Source: Serinus canaria (taxonomy: Eukaryota; Chordata; Aves; Passeriformes; Fringillidae). From it: 64,000 nt of DNA. Position numbers and translations under genes: made by a program. Below, piece after piece: positions 1 through 11,040 of this stretch. Position 1 is the first letter of the stretch; each line of letters opens with the position of its first letter. Below the pieces are notes generated by a model. The model did no database searches and was not told the origin of the DNA. It saw only the letters and a program-made list of their open reading frames with translations. The DNA lies in assembly GCF_022539315.1 (NCBI RefSeq), contig NC_066317.1, positions 70,105,190 to 70,169,189 on the forward strand, in the 5' to 3' direction.

Positions 1-1161
1 ACAGGGAGGGCGATAAAGGTTGTCTTTGATCCTGGGAAAAATGGGTCCCTCTGTGGCAGCAATCAGGTGGGAATCTATTCCCACACAGTATCCCAGGTTC
101 AGGTGTCACATCCCAACCTCTGGAATAAACATTCCCAACTGTCCAAGCAGCCCCACGGATCAGGTAGGACACAGGCAGCATCGGGAGCAACACAGGCGAT
201 GCTCCGGTGGGGGGGAAATTCAGGAGGTCAAAAAGCCAGGGTGACAAAATTCCATGAAAAAGCCAAATCCTTGTTCTCCAAGCAGGAGAGATTTCATTGG
301 AAGCTCACAGGCAGCCCTGGCAGCGAACTTGGCCGGAGCAGCGCATTCCCTTTCCATGGCTGCATCCCTCACAGCTTTCGCCCATTCCTCAAGTTCCTTC
401 TCCCTGCTAAGCCGTGGCACTCCTGCCTTCTCCGGCCGGAGCCGCCGCGGGATCCTTCTCATCCCGCTCCCTGCGGCGGCCTGGCCTCGGGAAGCGCGGG
501 GACGGCTGCGGCCCCAGTGTTTTTTTAAGGATTGTTTAGCGTTTACTCCTCCAGAGCATTTGTGTATTTTTCTTCCAGCCCACTCACGCTCCCAGCAAGA
601 AAATTCCCGGGCCAGGGCTCCACGCGGGCCCTCGGCACCCCAGGATTCCCCGGCTTTATCCCAAAACTGCGGGAGACGGCTGTTATTGGAAAAGAAAACA
701 GCCTTGTCAGGCTGTTCCCCACTCCCCTGCCCCAGCCTGAGAGTCCCAGCTCCGTGTCCCGAGCCTTTCTTGGAGAGCGGTTTCGCATTCCGGAGCTCAG
801 ATCGCTCCCGAAGATGCCAAAGGAATTTGGTCGCTCGGCTTGCAAGGAAATGCTTGGAAATTAGGTGTCCACGTATCTCCAATGGCTCCGGATATTTTCC
901 CCTGATAACGTTTTCCGACAGATCCTTCCTTTCCCAGGTTTGCCAGGGGAAGTTTGGCCCTCTGGAGAAGCCGCTGGAAAAGCGGGATGTTGAGGAATTG
1001 AGGGGTTTCTTTGTCACGGCATATCCAGGCAGCAGCATTCCCGCGGATCCTGGTGGGAAGAGGAGTCGAGGTCATCCCAATCCTCATCTGCTTCCCACAA
1101 GAAAATGAGGAACTGAAGGAAAATGAGAAACTTGTAGGAGAATTAAAGCTTAGGTTTAAAG
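1..1161. other. Unique non-coding DNA with a CpG-richer core
   Basis: No gene is recognised. The part from about 380 to 1030 is CpG-richer than its surroundings and has few stop codons, so open frames of 284 codons on the plus strand and 272 codons on the minus strand lie on top of each other. Neither shows a domain, a signal peptide or splice-bounded structure. The region could contain a weak CpG island or a conserved element, but nothing in the sequence proves it. Confidence 0.5.
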
Positions 1162-1312
1162 TTGGTGATGTCCCATCCCTGGAATTGTCCAAATACAGGC
1201 TGGATGGAGCTTGGATCCACCTGGGATAGTGGGAGGTGTTTCTGCCCATGGATGGGGTGGAATGGGATGGGATTTAAGGTCCTTCCAACCCAAAATATTC
1301 CACGATTCTCTG
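1162..1312 (+). repeat. CR1 LINE, 3' end fragment
   Basis: It reads in CR1 order: CCCATCCCTGGAATTGTCC, then the CACCTGGGATAGTGGGAGGT block, then GGGATTTAAGGTCCTTCCAA and a tail ATTCCACGATTCTCTGA. This is the last 150 bp or so of a 5'-truncated CR1 copy, with no coding part left. Truncation at the 5' end is normal for CR1, which is copied by target-primed reverse transcription from its 3' end. Confidence 0.85.
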
Positions 1313-1699
1313 ATAAATCCCAATTTCTCAGTGTCATCACTGTGAGGGGATTCCTTTCATATCCAGGATTTTATTCCCTGTCTGGCCACAGGACTTTGCT
1401 GGACAGAGGGGAACAGGCCCGGGATCCTTTCCATAGGATTTTTTTTAGCAGAACATCCCAGTCCTGGGAATGCCATTCCCAAAAAACCCCTCACTGCTTC
1501 CAACAACCGTGGCCAGCCCTCGGAAGAGATTTGTAGGGAAGGAGGGAAGCCCCTCCACACCCTTTGTCTCTTCCAAGGTCATGGATCACAGGGAATGTGA
1601 TCAAACCTTATACAGACATCCACCCATCCCAAGACACCCTCGATCCCAATCCCACGGAGGCGGGAGAAGAAGGATTTCCAAGGACGAGGGCCCAGAGAT

Positions 1700-1860
1700 G
1701 AAATGAGGAGACAAAAAAGAGTAGTTGGATGCACTTTCAGGAGAACATTTCCGAGGGAATGTGCGGAGCTTTGGAATGGTCTCCCAGTGGGAGCGGTGGA
1801 AGGGTGGAAGCCACTTGACTTGAGGGCTTCCAAAACGGGACAGGACAAAGCCCCGGGGAA
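1700..1860 (+). repeat. Probable ancient CR1-type LINE fragment
   Basis: The segment has GGAATGGTCTCCCAGTGGGA, then ACTTGAGGGCTTCC and an AAAACGGGACAGGACAAAG-like end. This order resembles old CR1/L3-type copies (a TGGTCTCCCA...GGAGG...CTTGAGG...GACAAA pattern). It is strongly diverged and lacks a tail, so the assignment rests on word order only. Confidence 0.45.
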
Positions 1861-3003
1861 CGCAGAGTCCGGAAAATCCCGGGGTCAGCGGATGGACCGA
1901 GCGACCCAGAGGGATGGGGCTTTTCCATCCCTGATTCCAGCGAGTCTCTGAGAACCCTGCGGACTTTTGGGAGCCACGGAGCCGAGGAGCCAGGGACACA
2001 AATCCCACAGCAGGGGGCTGATGTCATTCCAGACCTCTGGTCCCTTTGGCAGCGCAGCTGTCGGAGCTGGGATTCCCTCCAGCGTCTCCCCCGGTGCCTT
2101 TCAGGGCTCTGAATTAAATCCTGATCCAGAAGTCTCCGTGCGAGGGCGGATCCAAGCGGGAAGTGGAATAAAAATTCCATTAATTGTTCTTATCCCGTTC
2201 ACCCCGTGCCTGAAAGCGGAATTTTGCCATTCCCACCTGGAGACCTGTTTGGATACCTGAATGTACTCTTGGGTGATTCAGGCAGGACGGATTTTTCCTT
2301 CTCTTCTCCTGTTTGGGGCAAATTATTTTGGAATTTTGAAAGGATTTAGTGGGAAAAGGGTTGGAAATTGCTGAGGCCTCCATGCAGGAAAAATCCTGTT
2401 TGCAACAGCGTTCGTTTGTCGCTTTCCTGAGAAAATCCAAGATCCACAAGGTTGGAATGACAAATGGATTGGATTTGGTATCCCACAGGATGATAATTCC
2501 TGTGGGAAAAAGGCTCCTTTTAAACAGGAAAACTCCTTTAAAAAAGCACCTGATCTTCTCCAACTGGATATTTTAAACTTTTGTTGTTGTTTTCCATATT
2601 AATCAATATATTCCAAAGATTCCAGGGATTTGGATTTGTCATTTTGGGAAGCAGAACTCTGTAGAAAAGGCCTGAAATTTCCCGAAGCATTTGAGATGAA
2701 GCTTTAAAATTAAAATAAACTGGGAATGCCTGTTTGGAAAATCTGCTGCTGCACAATTTGCTCAGCTCAGAAATTACACCAAGATTGGGAGAGGAGGGAA
2801 TAAATTATCCAGGCAGGAATGAGCAATGGGCGCGTCACAAGAGTTGCATCCGGAATATTGAAATACTCCCCGGATTGGGAATGTCTTAGCCTGCTCCAAG
2901 GAGGTGAAATTTGGGATTAATGGGAATAAACTTGGAATGGAAAGATGAGAAAATGTTTCAGGAATATAATTTGCTGTGACCAGGCGCAGTGTCCAGACCT
3001 GCA
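1861..3003. other. Unique DNA, nothing recognised
   Basis: No gene, RNA gene or clear repeat was recognised. The sequence has the short TTCC/GGAA-rich words seen throughout the window. Open frames here are below 130 codons and overlap in several frames. Confidence 0.5.
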
Positions 3004-3510
3004 GGATCCATGGGAAATAATCATGGAATCATGGAATGGGTTGGGTGGGGAAGGGACCTTAAAGATCTCATCATTCCACCTCGTCCATGGGCAGGGACAC
3101 CTCCCACTGTCCCAGGTGGATCCAGCCCCAATGTCCAACCTGGCCTTGGGCACTGCCAGGGATCCAGGGACAGCCCCAGCAAATCTGGGAATTCCAGCCC
3201 AGCCCCTGCCCACCCTCCCAGACAGCAATTCCTTATTCCCAAGATCCCAGCCCAATCTCCCCTTTCCCAGTGGCAGCCATTCCCTGGCTCCTGTCCCTCT
3301 GTCCCTTGTCCCCAGTCCCTCTCCAGCTCTCCTGGAGCCCCTCCAGGCCCTGCCAGGGGCTCTGAGCTCTGCCTGGAGCCTTCCCTTCTCCAGGGGAACA
3401 TTCCCAGCTCTCCCAGCCTGGCTCCAGAGCAAAGGGGCTCCAGCCCTGCGGCAGCTCCGGGGCCTCCTCTGGGCTCTCTCCAGCAGCTCCACGTCCTCCT
3501 GCTGTTGGCC
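3004..3510 (-). repeat. CR1 LINE, 5'-truncated copy (minus strand)
   Basis: Read on the minus strand it begins near 3510 with GTGGAGCTGCTGGAGAGAGC, a classical upstream CR1 block. It then has GGCTGGAGCCCCTTTGCTCT, GAGAGCTGGGAATGTTCCCC and TGGCTGCCACTGGGAAAGG, and ends with the CCATTCCATGATTCCATG tail at 3020-3040. It carries the 'GGCTCCAGGCAGAGCTC' version of the middle block shared with 12.4 and 37.0 kb. The 5' end merges into an 85-bp tandem duplication. No reverse transcriptase coding remains, so open frames across it are incidental. Confidence 0.9.
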
Positions 3511-3695
3511 CAGGGCTGGGGCAGCTCTGCAGGTGGGCTCTCACCTGAGGGAGGGGCACAGGGACACAATTCCCACCTTTCCTTTGGGATCTGCCCAGGG
3601 CTGGGGCAGCTCTGCAGGTGGGCTCTCACCTGAGGGAGGGGCACAGGGACACAATTCCCACCTTTCCTTTGGGATCTGCCCAGGGCTGAGCAGGG
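3511..3695. repeat. 85-bp tandem duplication at the 5' edge of a CR1
   Basis: CAGGGCTGGGGCAGCTCTGC starts at 3511 and again at 3596, and the third start (3681) is already degenerate. This gives two full 85-bp units that are nearly identical, suggesting a recent slippage or unequal-exchange event. It directly continues the minus-strand CR1 at 3004-3510. Confidence 0.85.
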
Positions 3696-5318
3696 GGGAC
3701 TGGGCTGGGCCATTCCAGCCTCATCCACAACATCCCAAATCCCTCTCCCGGGGCTGCTCCAGCTGTTCATCCCCACCCTCAATTAATTTTGGACCAGCAC
3801 CAAGGATCTGCCAAACTTTGGAGCATGAGACCCCCACCAAAGTCCATGAACATCCTGGATCTCTGTCAGAAGATCAGGAATGCTGCTCCCGGATGGAGCA
3901 ATAAATAATTCTTACCATTCCCATGATTTTTCCTGCTTTTCCAGTGCCAGTTTTGTTCCCTTTTTGCTGTCAGGACATGAAATGGTTTTTGGGGCCTCTC
4001 TCAATATCCAGCTCCGACGTGGTTGTAGCTACACCCAGGAGTTACACCCCGAGTAGTTACACCCAGCAGCTGGTAGAACCTGAGCGAGCAGAACCAGGCA
4101 GGTGAGGATTCCAAAAAGCTGGAACCTCTTCCAAGCTGGGATGAGACCAACCCATCCTTGAAAAACTTTGCCGAAAAATTCACGACCTGCGCTGCTCGGA
4201 TTCCAGAGGAATTCAGCAAAGGATTTTCTGGGTGGGCTTTTAGGGTGGGAACTTGCTCCACATGCATCGAATTTTCCAGAATGTGGAATTCAGGGAAGGA
4301 GCATTTTTAGGGTGGGAAACAGCTCCGCACAAATGAAGATTTCGGGAAAGTGCCGTCAGTGATTCCATAGAAACTCCTCTCCTCTGTTTGGGCTAAATTT
4401 GTTTGCCAGGATTCATTTGAGGGTCTTCCTTTCGGGAAGAGATGAACTAAAATTCCGGTGGCCACTCCCAGTTTTCCAAATTCTCTCTTTTTTCCTGAAG
4501 AAAAAGGAGGTGGAAGCTGCTTTCCAGGCCAAAATCTGATTCATCTTCTGCCTTCCCACGCTTATTTTTCCTGTAATTTTTACTGGACACGGTTCTTCTC
4601 TTGGATCCAATCATCCTCTTCCCTTCCCGTGCCTATTCCTTCCTAAAATTGTGCTGGATCAAATAAGCCAAGGTTCCAAAGCTGAGCTCGACTGAGAGAC
4701 TCTGTTTTCTGGGAAATTAGGGAAATTGGGATCGAAAGGGCAAGGAGGGATGAGGAAAAGCCGATTTTTGGGATGGGTGGAAGCCGTGAGTCACAAAGGA
4801 TCAGGGACGGGAGACAAGGAGGAGGAAAGGCTGCTCTGATGGGTCATTTTCCATTCCCACATGGATTTGGGAAAGTTGGAATCACATCCCTCAGCTACTT
4901 TTTGGATCAAAAGCGGTCAATCGAAACTAAGAAATTCCAGGATTTCGGCTCCTCCTTTTAACCACGCCGTACTGGGAAGCGTTCCTGATTTTTTCCCCCC
5001 TTTTCCGCCATCTCCTCTCCATCTTCTTTCATTTAACAGGAATATCAAGTTAGAGGCTCGTTAAGCCTCAGGCTCATTAGGAGAAACCGAAGCTCCTGGA
5101 GTTTGCCTGGAATAGTCGGGATCTGATGACAGAAGCTGACACCAGATTGTTTGGGAGTTCTTAGGATCAAGGAGAAATCGGCTGGAATCCTGGGATGAAA
5201 GAAATTGGAAACCAGTCGGGAAGAGGCGGTGGTTGGTGTCAGGCAAGGGGAGCTTTTCCTGAAAAAAACCCCACAAAATTCTCTGATCTGAGTGAGGAAT
5301 AGTTTTGTCATTTGGGAC
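3696..5318. other. Unique DNA, nothing recognised
   Basis: No gene is seen. Around 4025-4075 a short motif, GTTACACCC with neighbours, is repeated about three times. The rest is unremarkable non-coding sequence with frames under 90 codons. Confidence 0.5.
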
Positions 5319-5555
5319 GAGGAGAAATGGCCTCAAATGTGCCAGGGGAGGTTTAAGTTGGATAGTTGGGAAAATTTCTCCCTGGAAAGGGTTTTCTAGG
5401 CCTGGAAGAAGCTTCCCAGGAGTGGAGTGCCCATTCCTGGAGGGATTAAAATCTATGTGGATGTGGCACTTGGGGACATGGGTCACTGGTGGCCTGGGCA
5501 GTGCTGGGAATGGTTGGAGGGTTTTTCCATCCTGAATTATCCCGAGATTTCCTGG
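5319..5555 (+). repeat. CR1 LINE fragment of the 'GGCACTTGGGGACATGG' type
   Basis: It contains AGGGGAGGTTTAAGTTGGAT, then AAAATTTCTCCCTGGAAAGG, CATTCCTGGAGGGATTAAAA, and GTGGCACTTGGGGACATGGG followed by a GGCAGTGCTGGGAATGG block. This is the word order of the common avian CR1 group whose 3' part carries GCACTTGGGGACATGG. It is a diverged, 5'-truncated copy with a blurred tail. Confidence 0.85.
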
Positions 5556-6309
5556 ATTTGTGATGTCACAAGGGGCAGAGCGCCTGTGATATCCCGTGAT
5601 CAAAACATTCCAGCTGGGAAAAGCAATTCCAGGGATGCCCAGCCCAACGTTCTCCCCAGTCCTGTCCAGGCCAGGTCCTTCCTCTGCTTTCCCTGCCTCC
5701 AGAAAATCCAAGTCCCCGTTTTCCCTCTGTCCTCCTAGGGATGGATAATCCATCCCAGAAATTCCCCCTGGGAATTTCCACCTCCCTGGGAATTCAGAAC
5801 TGCTCCGTTCTGAGGGAATCAGCAGAGCAGGGCCTTATTTCTCTCCAAAAAACTTCCTTTAAGAGGAAAAAACCTTTGGATCCTTGGACACCCATGGAAG
5901 CTGCGCTTCCACTCCATCCCAGCTGACATTTCCCTGCTTCTGCCTCCACCGGGAATGGGCTCCAGCTTTTCCATTTTTTATTTCCCCCCCTCTCTCCTTT
6001 GCTTGTGGGGCTTCCATCCGGCTGACCCAAAACCCATCTCCAGAAACTCCGAGAGCCCCTCGGAAGGAGGAAGCAGCCGGAGCCGGCAGCCGGAGCAGCG
6101 CAGGCACGAAGGTCATCCTTTGCATAATGTATTTATCTTGGAAAACGGGATTTTATTCAGGCTATCCAAGAATCCAAGTGCTGAAACCAACACTAAGTCA
6201 ACAGCACTTAGAGTAATGAAATAAATTCTTCAGGACAATCCAGCCCAAGGAGTTGACAAGGAGGGGGGGACCGGGGTTGTTTTTATTAAAATTCCTTCAT
6301 TCCTGCAAA
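5556..6309. other. Unique DNA, nothing recognised
   Basis: No gene or clear repeat was found. A short stretch at 6060-6110 is CpG-richer. Frames of up to about 230 codons on the minus strand run across the neighbouring CR1 and are not protein-like. Confidence 0.5.
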
Positions 6310-6870
6310 CCGGCATTGTCTGTATTTCTTGGATGCGGCCTACGGAGAGACACCGCGCAAAGCCTAGGCCGGAGTTTATTTAGTCTGCTGCCTGCAGCAA
6401 AGGAAAATAAAAAGCTTAATAAAAGATTTCCTTCTGTGGGAGCCCCTGCGATTCGCAGATTGGAAGATAAGGGGGCTGTTCGGAGGAAGGGATAATTCTC
6501 CATCCCAACAGCGACGGCATTCCCAAGCCAAGGGAATGGGAATTTATCTCCAGCCTCTGGTTAACCGCAGGCCTGAGTGAAAGCCACCAGGACTGAAAGC
6601 TTAAACTGTTCTTAATTGTGCTGTAAAGCTCAAAGGAAAATATTTTTGATGCTCCGGCTTTTTAATCTAAATATGATTTAAATTCGGCTGTGCCCTTTCC
6701 CTCCCGACAGCACTACATCAATCCTGGATTTCATGACCTCTCGTGTGGAATTCTGCCAGGAATTCCGTCGAATTGGAAGCTTAATTCGGAGCCTAATTTC
6801 CACTGGCCCTAAAACCTGGGGATTGGGTTACGCTGCAGCTGCAGCAGCAGAATGTGGTTCCACTCCTGAT
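6310..6870. promoter_or_regulatory. Candidate conserved non-coding element
   Basis: This block lacks the TTCC/GGAA-rich texture of the surrounding DNA. It is mixed and word-rich: GGAAAATAAAAAGCTTAATA near 6400, TTCTTAATTGTGCTGTAAAG near 6610, TTTAATCTAAATATGATTTA near 6660, and a GCTGCAGCTGCAGCAGCAG run near 6835. AT-rich homeodomain or MEF2-like words next to E-box-like CAGCTG are typical of vertebrate developmental enhancers. This is inference from texture; no conservation was measured. Confidence 0.3.
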
Positions 6871-8104
6871 CCTTTCATTTACCTGGAGAGAGCTTTCATC
6901 CCGGTATTCCAAGGCGTTGTAGCTGTTGTTTCTTTGCTCAGGAATTCTGTCGGCGTGGCAAATATTCCAGGTCCTGAAGGATTTTTTTAGACCTTGGAAA
7001 TGGAAATGTTCCTTAGATTTGGGGTCTTCCTTCTCTGGGAAATGGAAAATTCCCTCGGTTTTGGTGTTCCCCCTTCTAGACCTCCGACCTGCCTCTCCCA
7101 CACTTACAAGGTGGTTCCTTACAAACCAGGGATCCAGAATTCCATGGATCTTCTTCCCCCTCTGCCAGAAAGTCTCCAGGATTTTGCAGTCCAGAACAAC
7201 GAGGAGGAAAAGAATTCCCAAATCTTTTCCCACCTTATTTCCAGCAGGGAAACAAAAGCAGACCAAAGGTTCCTTCCACAGATGTCGTGCACGAGGAAAA
7301 ATCCAACCAAAGGCTTTGCAGGGACCCTGTGGACAATCCAAGGAGATCCCTCGAGCCTCCTGCATCCCACAATCCCATTGTTTTCCATAAATCCATGATG
7401 CATTTGCTTCCTCATCCTCAAAACGCACAGGTCAGCATCTCCCAAAATTCAGGCCAAGATTTGCAGCCCAACGAAACTTCCAAGGGCTTTCATGGCAAAA
7501 TCCTTGGAGATTCAAAACAGGAAAAAATTATCCTGATTTTTCAGCAGACCATGGGTAGGATTCAGCCAAATTCCTATGGTTCCCAACTCTGGATCAGTTT
7601 AGATGGATCCCACTTTTTTTTCCCTTTGTTCCACCTGGGAAGGAATTTGGCTCCTGCATTGTCTCCAAACCCCACCATGGCATTGATGTGGAATTGTTGG
7701 ATGTTCCAGAAAATTTCAGGCAGCTGGCCTCCAGCAGGATCACCATTCCTCCCCTTTCCCTCTTTTCCATCTCTCCTTTAGGAATCGGATCCGTGCAGTG
7801 TAAAATCCCTACATCTGGGACATTTGGAGTTGATAATTCCATGTTCCCTTTTTTTTGGGGCCAAATTTGGTGTCTGAACCTACTCCAGCCACAACCAACC
7901 CACAGGTGACCTCACTCCCGGAATTCTGGTGATCCCAAGTTCGGATTAGTCCCCTAATCCAGGCCTAGAGGAAAGGTTCTATCCCTAAAGCCACTGTGGG
8001 AAAAAGGTACCCCTGGATAACTGGAGATTCCAACTCTTTATCTTATGGAGGAAGCACGTTTGGATTTTCCTGGGAGGTTTGGAGCTTATTCACTTTGTGG
8101 AATT
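6871..8104. other. Unique DNA, nothing recognised
   Basis: No gene is seen. The sequence is rich in short GGAATTCC-like words. Open frames up to about 210 codons occur on both strands without domain features. Confidence 0.5.
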
Positions 8105-8293
8105 GGGATGGGATGGGATGGGATGGGATCCATGGGATGGGATGGGATGGGATGGGATGGGATGGGATGGGATGGGATGGGATGGGATGGGATGGGATGG
8201 GATGGGATGGGATGGGATGGGATGGGATGGGATGGGATGGGATGGGATGGGATGGGATGGGATGGGATGGGATGGGATGGGATGGGATGGGAT
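8105..8293 (+). repeat. (TGGGA)n pentanucleotide array
   Basis: About five pentamers, a GGGATCCATGGG interruption at 8125-8136, then about 32 uninterrupted perfect copies to 8293. The purity shows active or recent expansion. Each four units give four GGG runs separated by AT, which fits G-quadruplex formation on this strand. CR1 3' ends in this window contain GAATGGGATGGGATTTAAGG, so the seed may have been a CR1 end. Confidence 0.97.
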
Positions 8294-8354
8294 GATCAGG
8301 CTCTGAGCACCTTATCCTGAAAACCACCAGAGCCTTGAGAACAATTTGAGATTA

Positions 8355-8568
8355 AAAATTGGGAAAAAAATTCCTCCCTTTGAGGGTGGGGAGGGGCAGG
8401 AATGGAATTCCCAGAGCAGCTGTGGCTGCCCCCGGATCCTTGGAAGTTTCCAAGGCCAGGTTGGATCCACCTGGGATAGTGGGAGGTGTCCCTGCCCATG
8501 GCAGGGAATGGAATTACATGATCTTAAAATTCCCTTCCAACCAATTCCACAATTCCATGATTTTATGA
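8355..8568 (+). repeat. CR1 LINE, 3' end
   Basis: Reads TTCCTCCCTTTGAGGGTGGG, then AGAGCAGCTGTGGCTGCCCC, AAGGCCAGGTTGGATCCACC, GATAGTGGGAGGTGTCCCTG and a tail around 8545-8568 (CCACAATTCCATGATTTTAT). It is a 5'-truncated 3' end lying 60 bp downstream of the pentanucleotide array. Confidence 0.9.
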
Positions 8569-9130
8569 ACTCAACTCTCATCCCCCAGGATTTTTCCCCA
8601 AAACTCCAGGAATAAATTTCTTTTCTATTTTTAGAGGGGAAAAAAATCCTTGTCTTCTTTCCAGGGCCTTTTTCTTTTTCCAGTGTTTTTTTCTTTCCAT
8701 ACTCTCCTCTTCAGGTAGGACTTTTTTAGGAATTCTGGGGGGTTGGATGAGGCAGGGGCCAGCCTGGGGTAGGAAAACCGGGAGAACTGGGTCTTGTTCT
8801 GAGACTTTCCAGCCAGGACACACCTTTGGATCTGTTCTCCAAGCAAACCCAGGCTCCTGGAGTAGGAAAAAATGATGGAGCTGCAGGAAAACTGGTGGAG
8901 TGAAGCTGCTCGGACCACGGAGTGCCGGGATCCAGCGTGAGGCATGAAGTGCTGAGGGGAAAAGTGGAGGAAATTAATGATTGAATAATGGATTCCAAAT
9001 GTTGCCGTTCCAAGTGAAATCCTAGGAATACAGGCACTTGAGGGGACACGGAGCTCCAAACCGGATTGTTTTTCAAGGCAGAGCTGCAGCGAGGAGGATG
9101 CTGGGTAATGCTTCCCGAATTCCCAGAAAG
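8569..9130. other. Unique DNA, nothing recognised
   Basis: T-rich between 8640 and 8720; otherwise ordinary. No gene or RNA gene is recognised. Confidence 0.5.
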
Positions 9131-9440
9131 GTAATAAGGGGAGGGTTCAGCTCCATCCAAGCTCCGTTGGCTCCCGTGCGTGCAGGAACGATCGCGGAGC
9201 GCTCTTCCCAAGGCTTTGCATCCCGCCTGGACTGTTAATCCCGGTGGCAGGTGGCCGCCGGCCATCTGGAATCTTTTCATCCATTAAGGTTCTCCCAAGA
9301 AAGAGAGGAAAGAACTTCCTCAGTAGCCGGGCCAGGTTTTCAGGGAGAGCTTCTGTACGGCGGCTCCGGGTCAGCGCTCCCGCTCGGATCGTTGGCTCCG
9401 ACCGTTGGCTCGGGGAATGGGACTCGGCATTCCCCTTCTC
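9131..9440. promoter_or_regulatory. Candidate CpG-richer regulatory block
   Basis: The stretch has a local concentration of CpG (for example GAACGATCGCGGAGCGC near 9187 and CGTTGGCTCCGACCGTTGGC near 9391), an E-box CAGGTG and a GCCGCCGGCCATCTGG motif near 9255. There is no repeat signature. It could be a conserved element or a minor CpG island. It is flanked by CR1 downstream. Function is not shown. Confidence 0.25.
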
Positions 9441-9534
9441 CAAACACGGCTGCTCCTCCCTGATCCTCACTTCACCTCCTCCATCAGCTTTTCCTGAAGT
9501 TTCCAGGGGGGCCGAAGCTGGGGTTGTTCGATGG

Positions 9535-9832
9535 AGAGGGATGGCATGGAATGATGGGGTAAAGGGAATGGCCTGGAGCTGAGGAGGGAAGGTTTGGATG
9601 AGATATCCAGAGGGGTGGAATTATTTGGATAAAGGTGGAACAGTGAGGTTGTGGCTGCCTCTGGATCCCTGGGAGTGTCCAGGGCCAGGTTGGACATCGG
9701 GGCTTTGAGCCACCTGGGGCAGTGGGAGGTGTCCCTTCCTATGGAATGGGGTTGGAACTGGATGGGATTGAAGGTCCTTTCCCACTCAAACCTTTCCATA
9801 ATTCCATGATTATTCCAATGATTATTAGGATG
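9535..9832 (+). repeat. CR1 LINE, 3' end
   Basis: Begins near AAAGGGAATGGCCTGGAGCT, continues with GAGGTTGTGGCTGCCTCTGG, GGCCAGGTTGGACATCGGGG and GGCAGTGGGAGGTGTCCCTT, and ends with CCATAATTCCATGATTATTC. A typical 300-bp 5'-truncated CR1 with its microsatellite-like tail. Confidence 0.9.
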
Positions 9833-10972
9833 TCCCATTCCCAGGCACTGGCAGAGAGGTTAAATGCCATCTGTCTTTCCTGCTTGGCTCAATCCCAATC
9901 CTTCCTCAAATACTGTTGGGGAAAAAAAAAACCCTGTGGAGACAGTTCAGTGACAGCTCCAATTGGAGTCAAACAGTAACGGAAAAATCCCCAAGGAATT
10001 TTTTAAGTGGGGGATTTGTAACACTGGACACAAGGAGAGCAAAAACAAAGGAAAATCTTCCAGCGTGAGACTCCTTCCCACTGCAGAAGGAAGAGCGAGG
10101 CCATCGGAGAAGAAAACAGCCTTTCCCTAATAATCCTAATTTTTCTGGGATAATTGCAGATGGGAGATGTCTCTCCCATTTCCGCATGGTCCAGATGGGA
10201 ATAACAGCATGGACCAAGGGCCTTGGATACCTTGGGAATTCCACAAGGCTGCCAGAAAAATTGGGGCCAATTTTTCTGACCCAAAATCCAAAACATCTGT
10301 CTGTATTCCAGCCCCTTGGATGTATCCAGATCTCCGTGACCCCCCAGCAGGAATCAACTGGGGATCAAAGGAAGTGGCCTGAGGGTGTTTAGCAGGATAT
10401 TTGGGGTGAGAATTATGGAAAAAAGGACTTTTCCTGAAGGGGGAAGTCTAAACAAGGAAAGGATGGAGTGGATGTGGATTCCCGATCCTTTGCACTTCCC
10501 ATGGGAATACCAAGTGGAGACAGGGATTGCACCAGGGCTGATCCACTGCAAATCACCATATGATGACCCTAAAACCCTGGTGAGCTTTGGGAGACCCCAA
10601 AACCTGGGGAATTTACTGGAATTTACCCTTCGGAATGGGTGTCACTTCCGGATAAATTCCAACCACCTCGTGTCCCTCTGGGGACTTCCTTGTGTCACCA
10701 TTGTCCTGCTGATTTTTAGGGAATCCAGGCTGACTTTGGAGGGGCCGGAGCAGAGGAATGTGGATGAATCTCCCAGTTTAAATGTTTTTCCAGCCTCTTG
10801 GAATTGCATTACCCTCACTGGTGCTCTGCTCTCCGGGGATGTGGAACGATGTCAGAGGGATTCAAGAATTCCTGGATATTATTCCTGTTCCTTCAGCTCC
10901 GTCAGTGCTCAGAGTTGCTCCAGCACTCAGCTCTTCACAGGGTCCGGTCAGGAGGAGGAAAATCCCAAATCC
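9833..10972. other. Unique DNA, nothing recognised
   Basis: No gene or repeat was recognised. The open frame of about 213 codons from 10385 has no recognisable domain and ends inside a CR1 fragment. Confidence 0.5.
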
Positions 10973-11040
10973 CAGAATCATAGAGGTTGGAAAAGTTCTC
11001 TGAGGTCAAGTCCAATGTGTGCCTGATCCCTCCTTGTCAC
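10973..11040 (-). repeat. CR1 LINE tail fragment (minus strand)
   Basis: CAGAATCATAGAGGTTGGAA followed by AAGTTCTCTGAGGTCAAGTC matches the reverse complement of a CR1 3' end (GACTYGATGATCTCAGAGG...CCTCTATGATTCTG). Only the last 65 bp or so are clear. Confidence 0.7.

Noticed and set aside
220..1108. Overlapping open frames of 272 and 284 codons on opposite strands
   Set aside because: Stop-poor CpG-richer DNA; neither has a domain, splice structure or protein-like composition.
2945..3904. 319-codon plus-strand frame, and similar CR1-spanning frames at 12.0, 27.0, 36.7, 40.5 and 52.4 kb
   Set aside because: These are CR1 3' untranslated ends read on one strand or the other; CR1 proteins are encoded further upstream and are missing.
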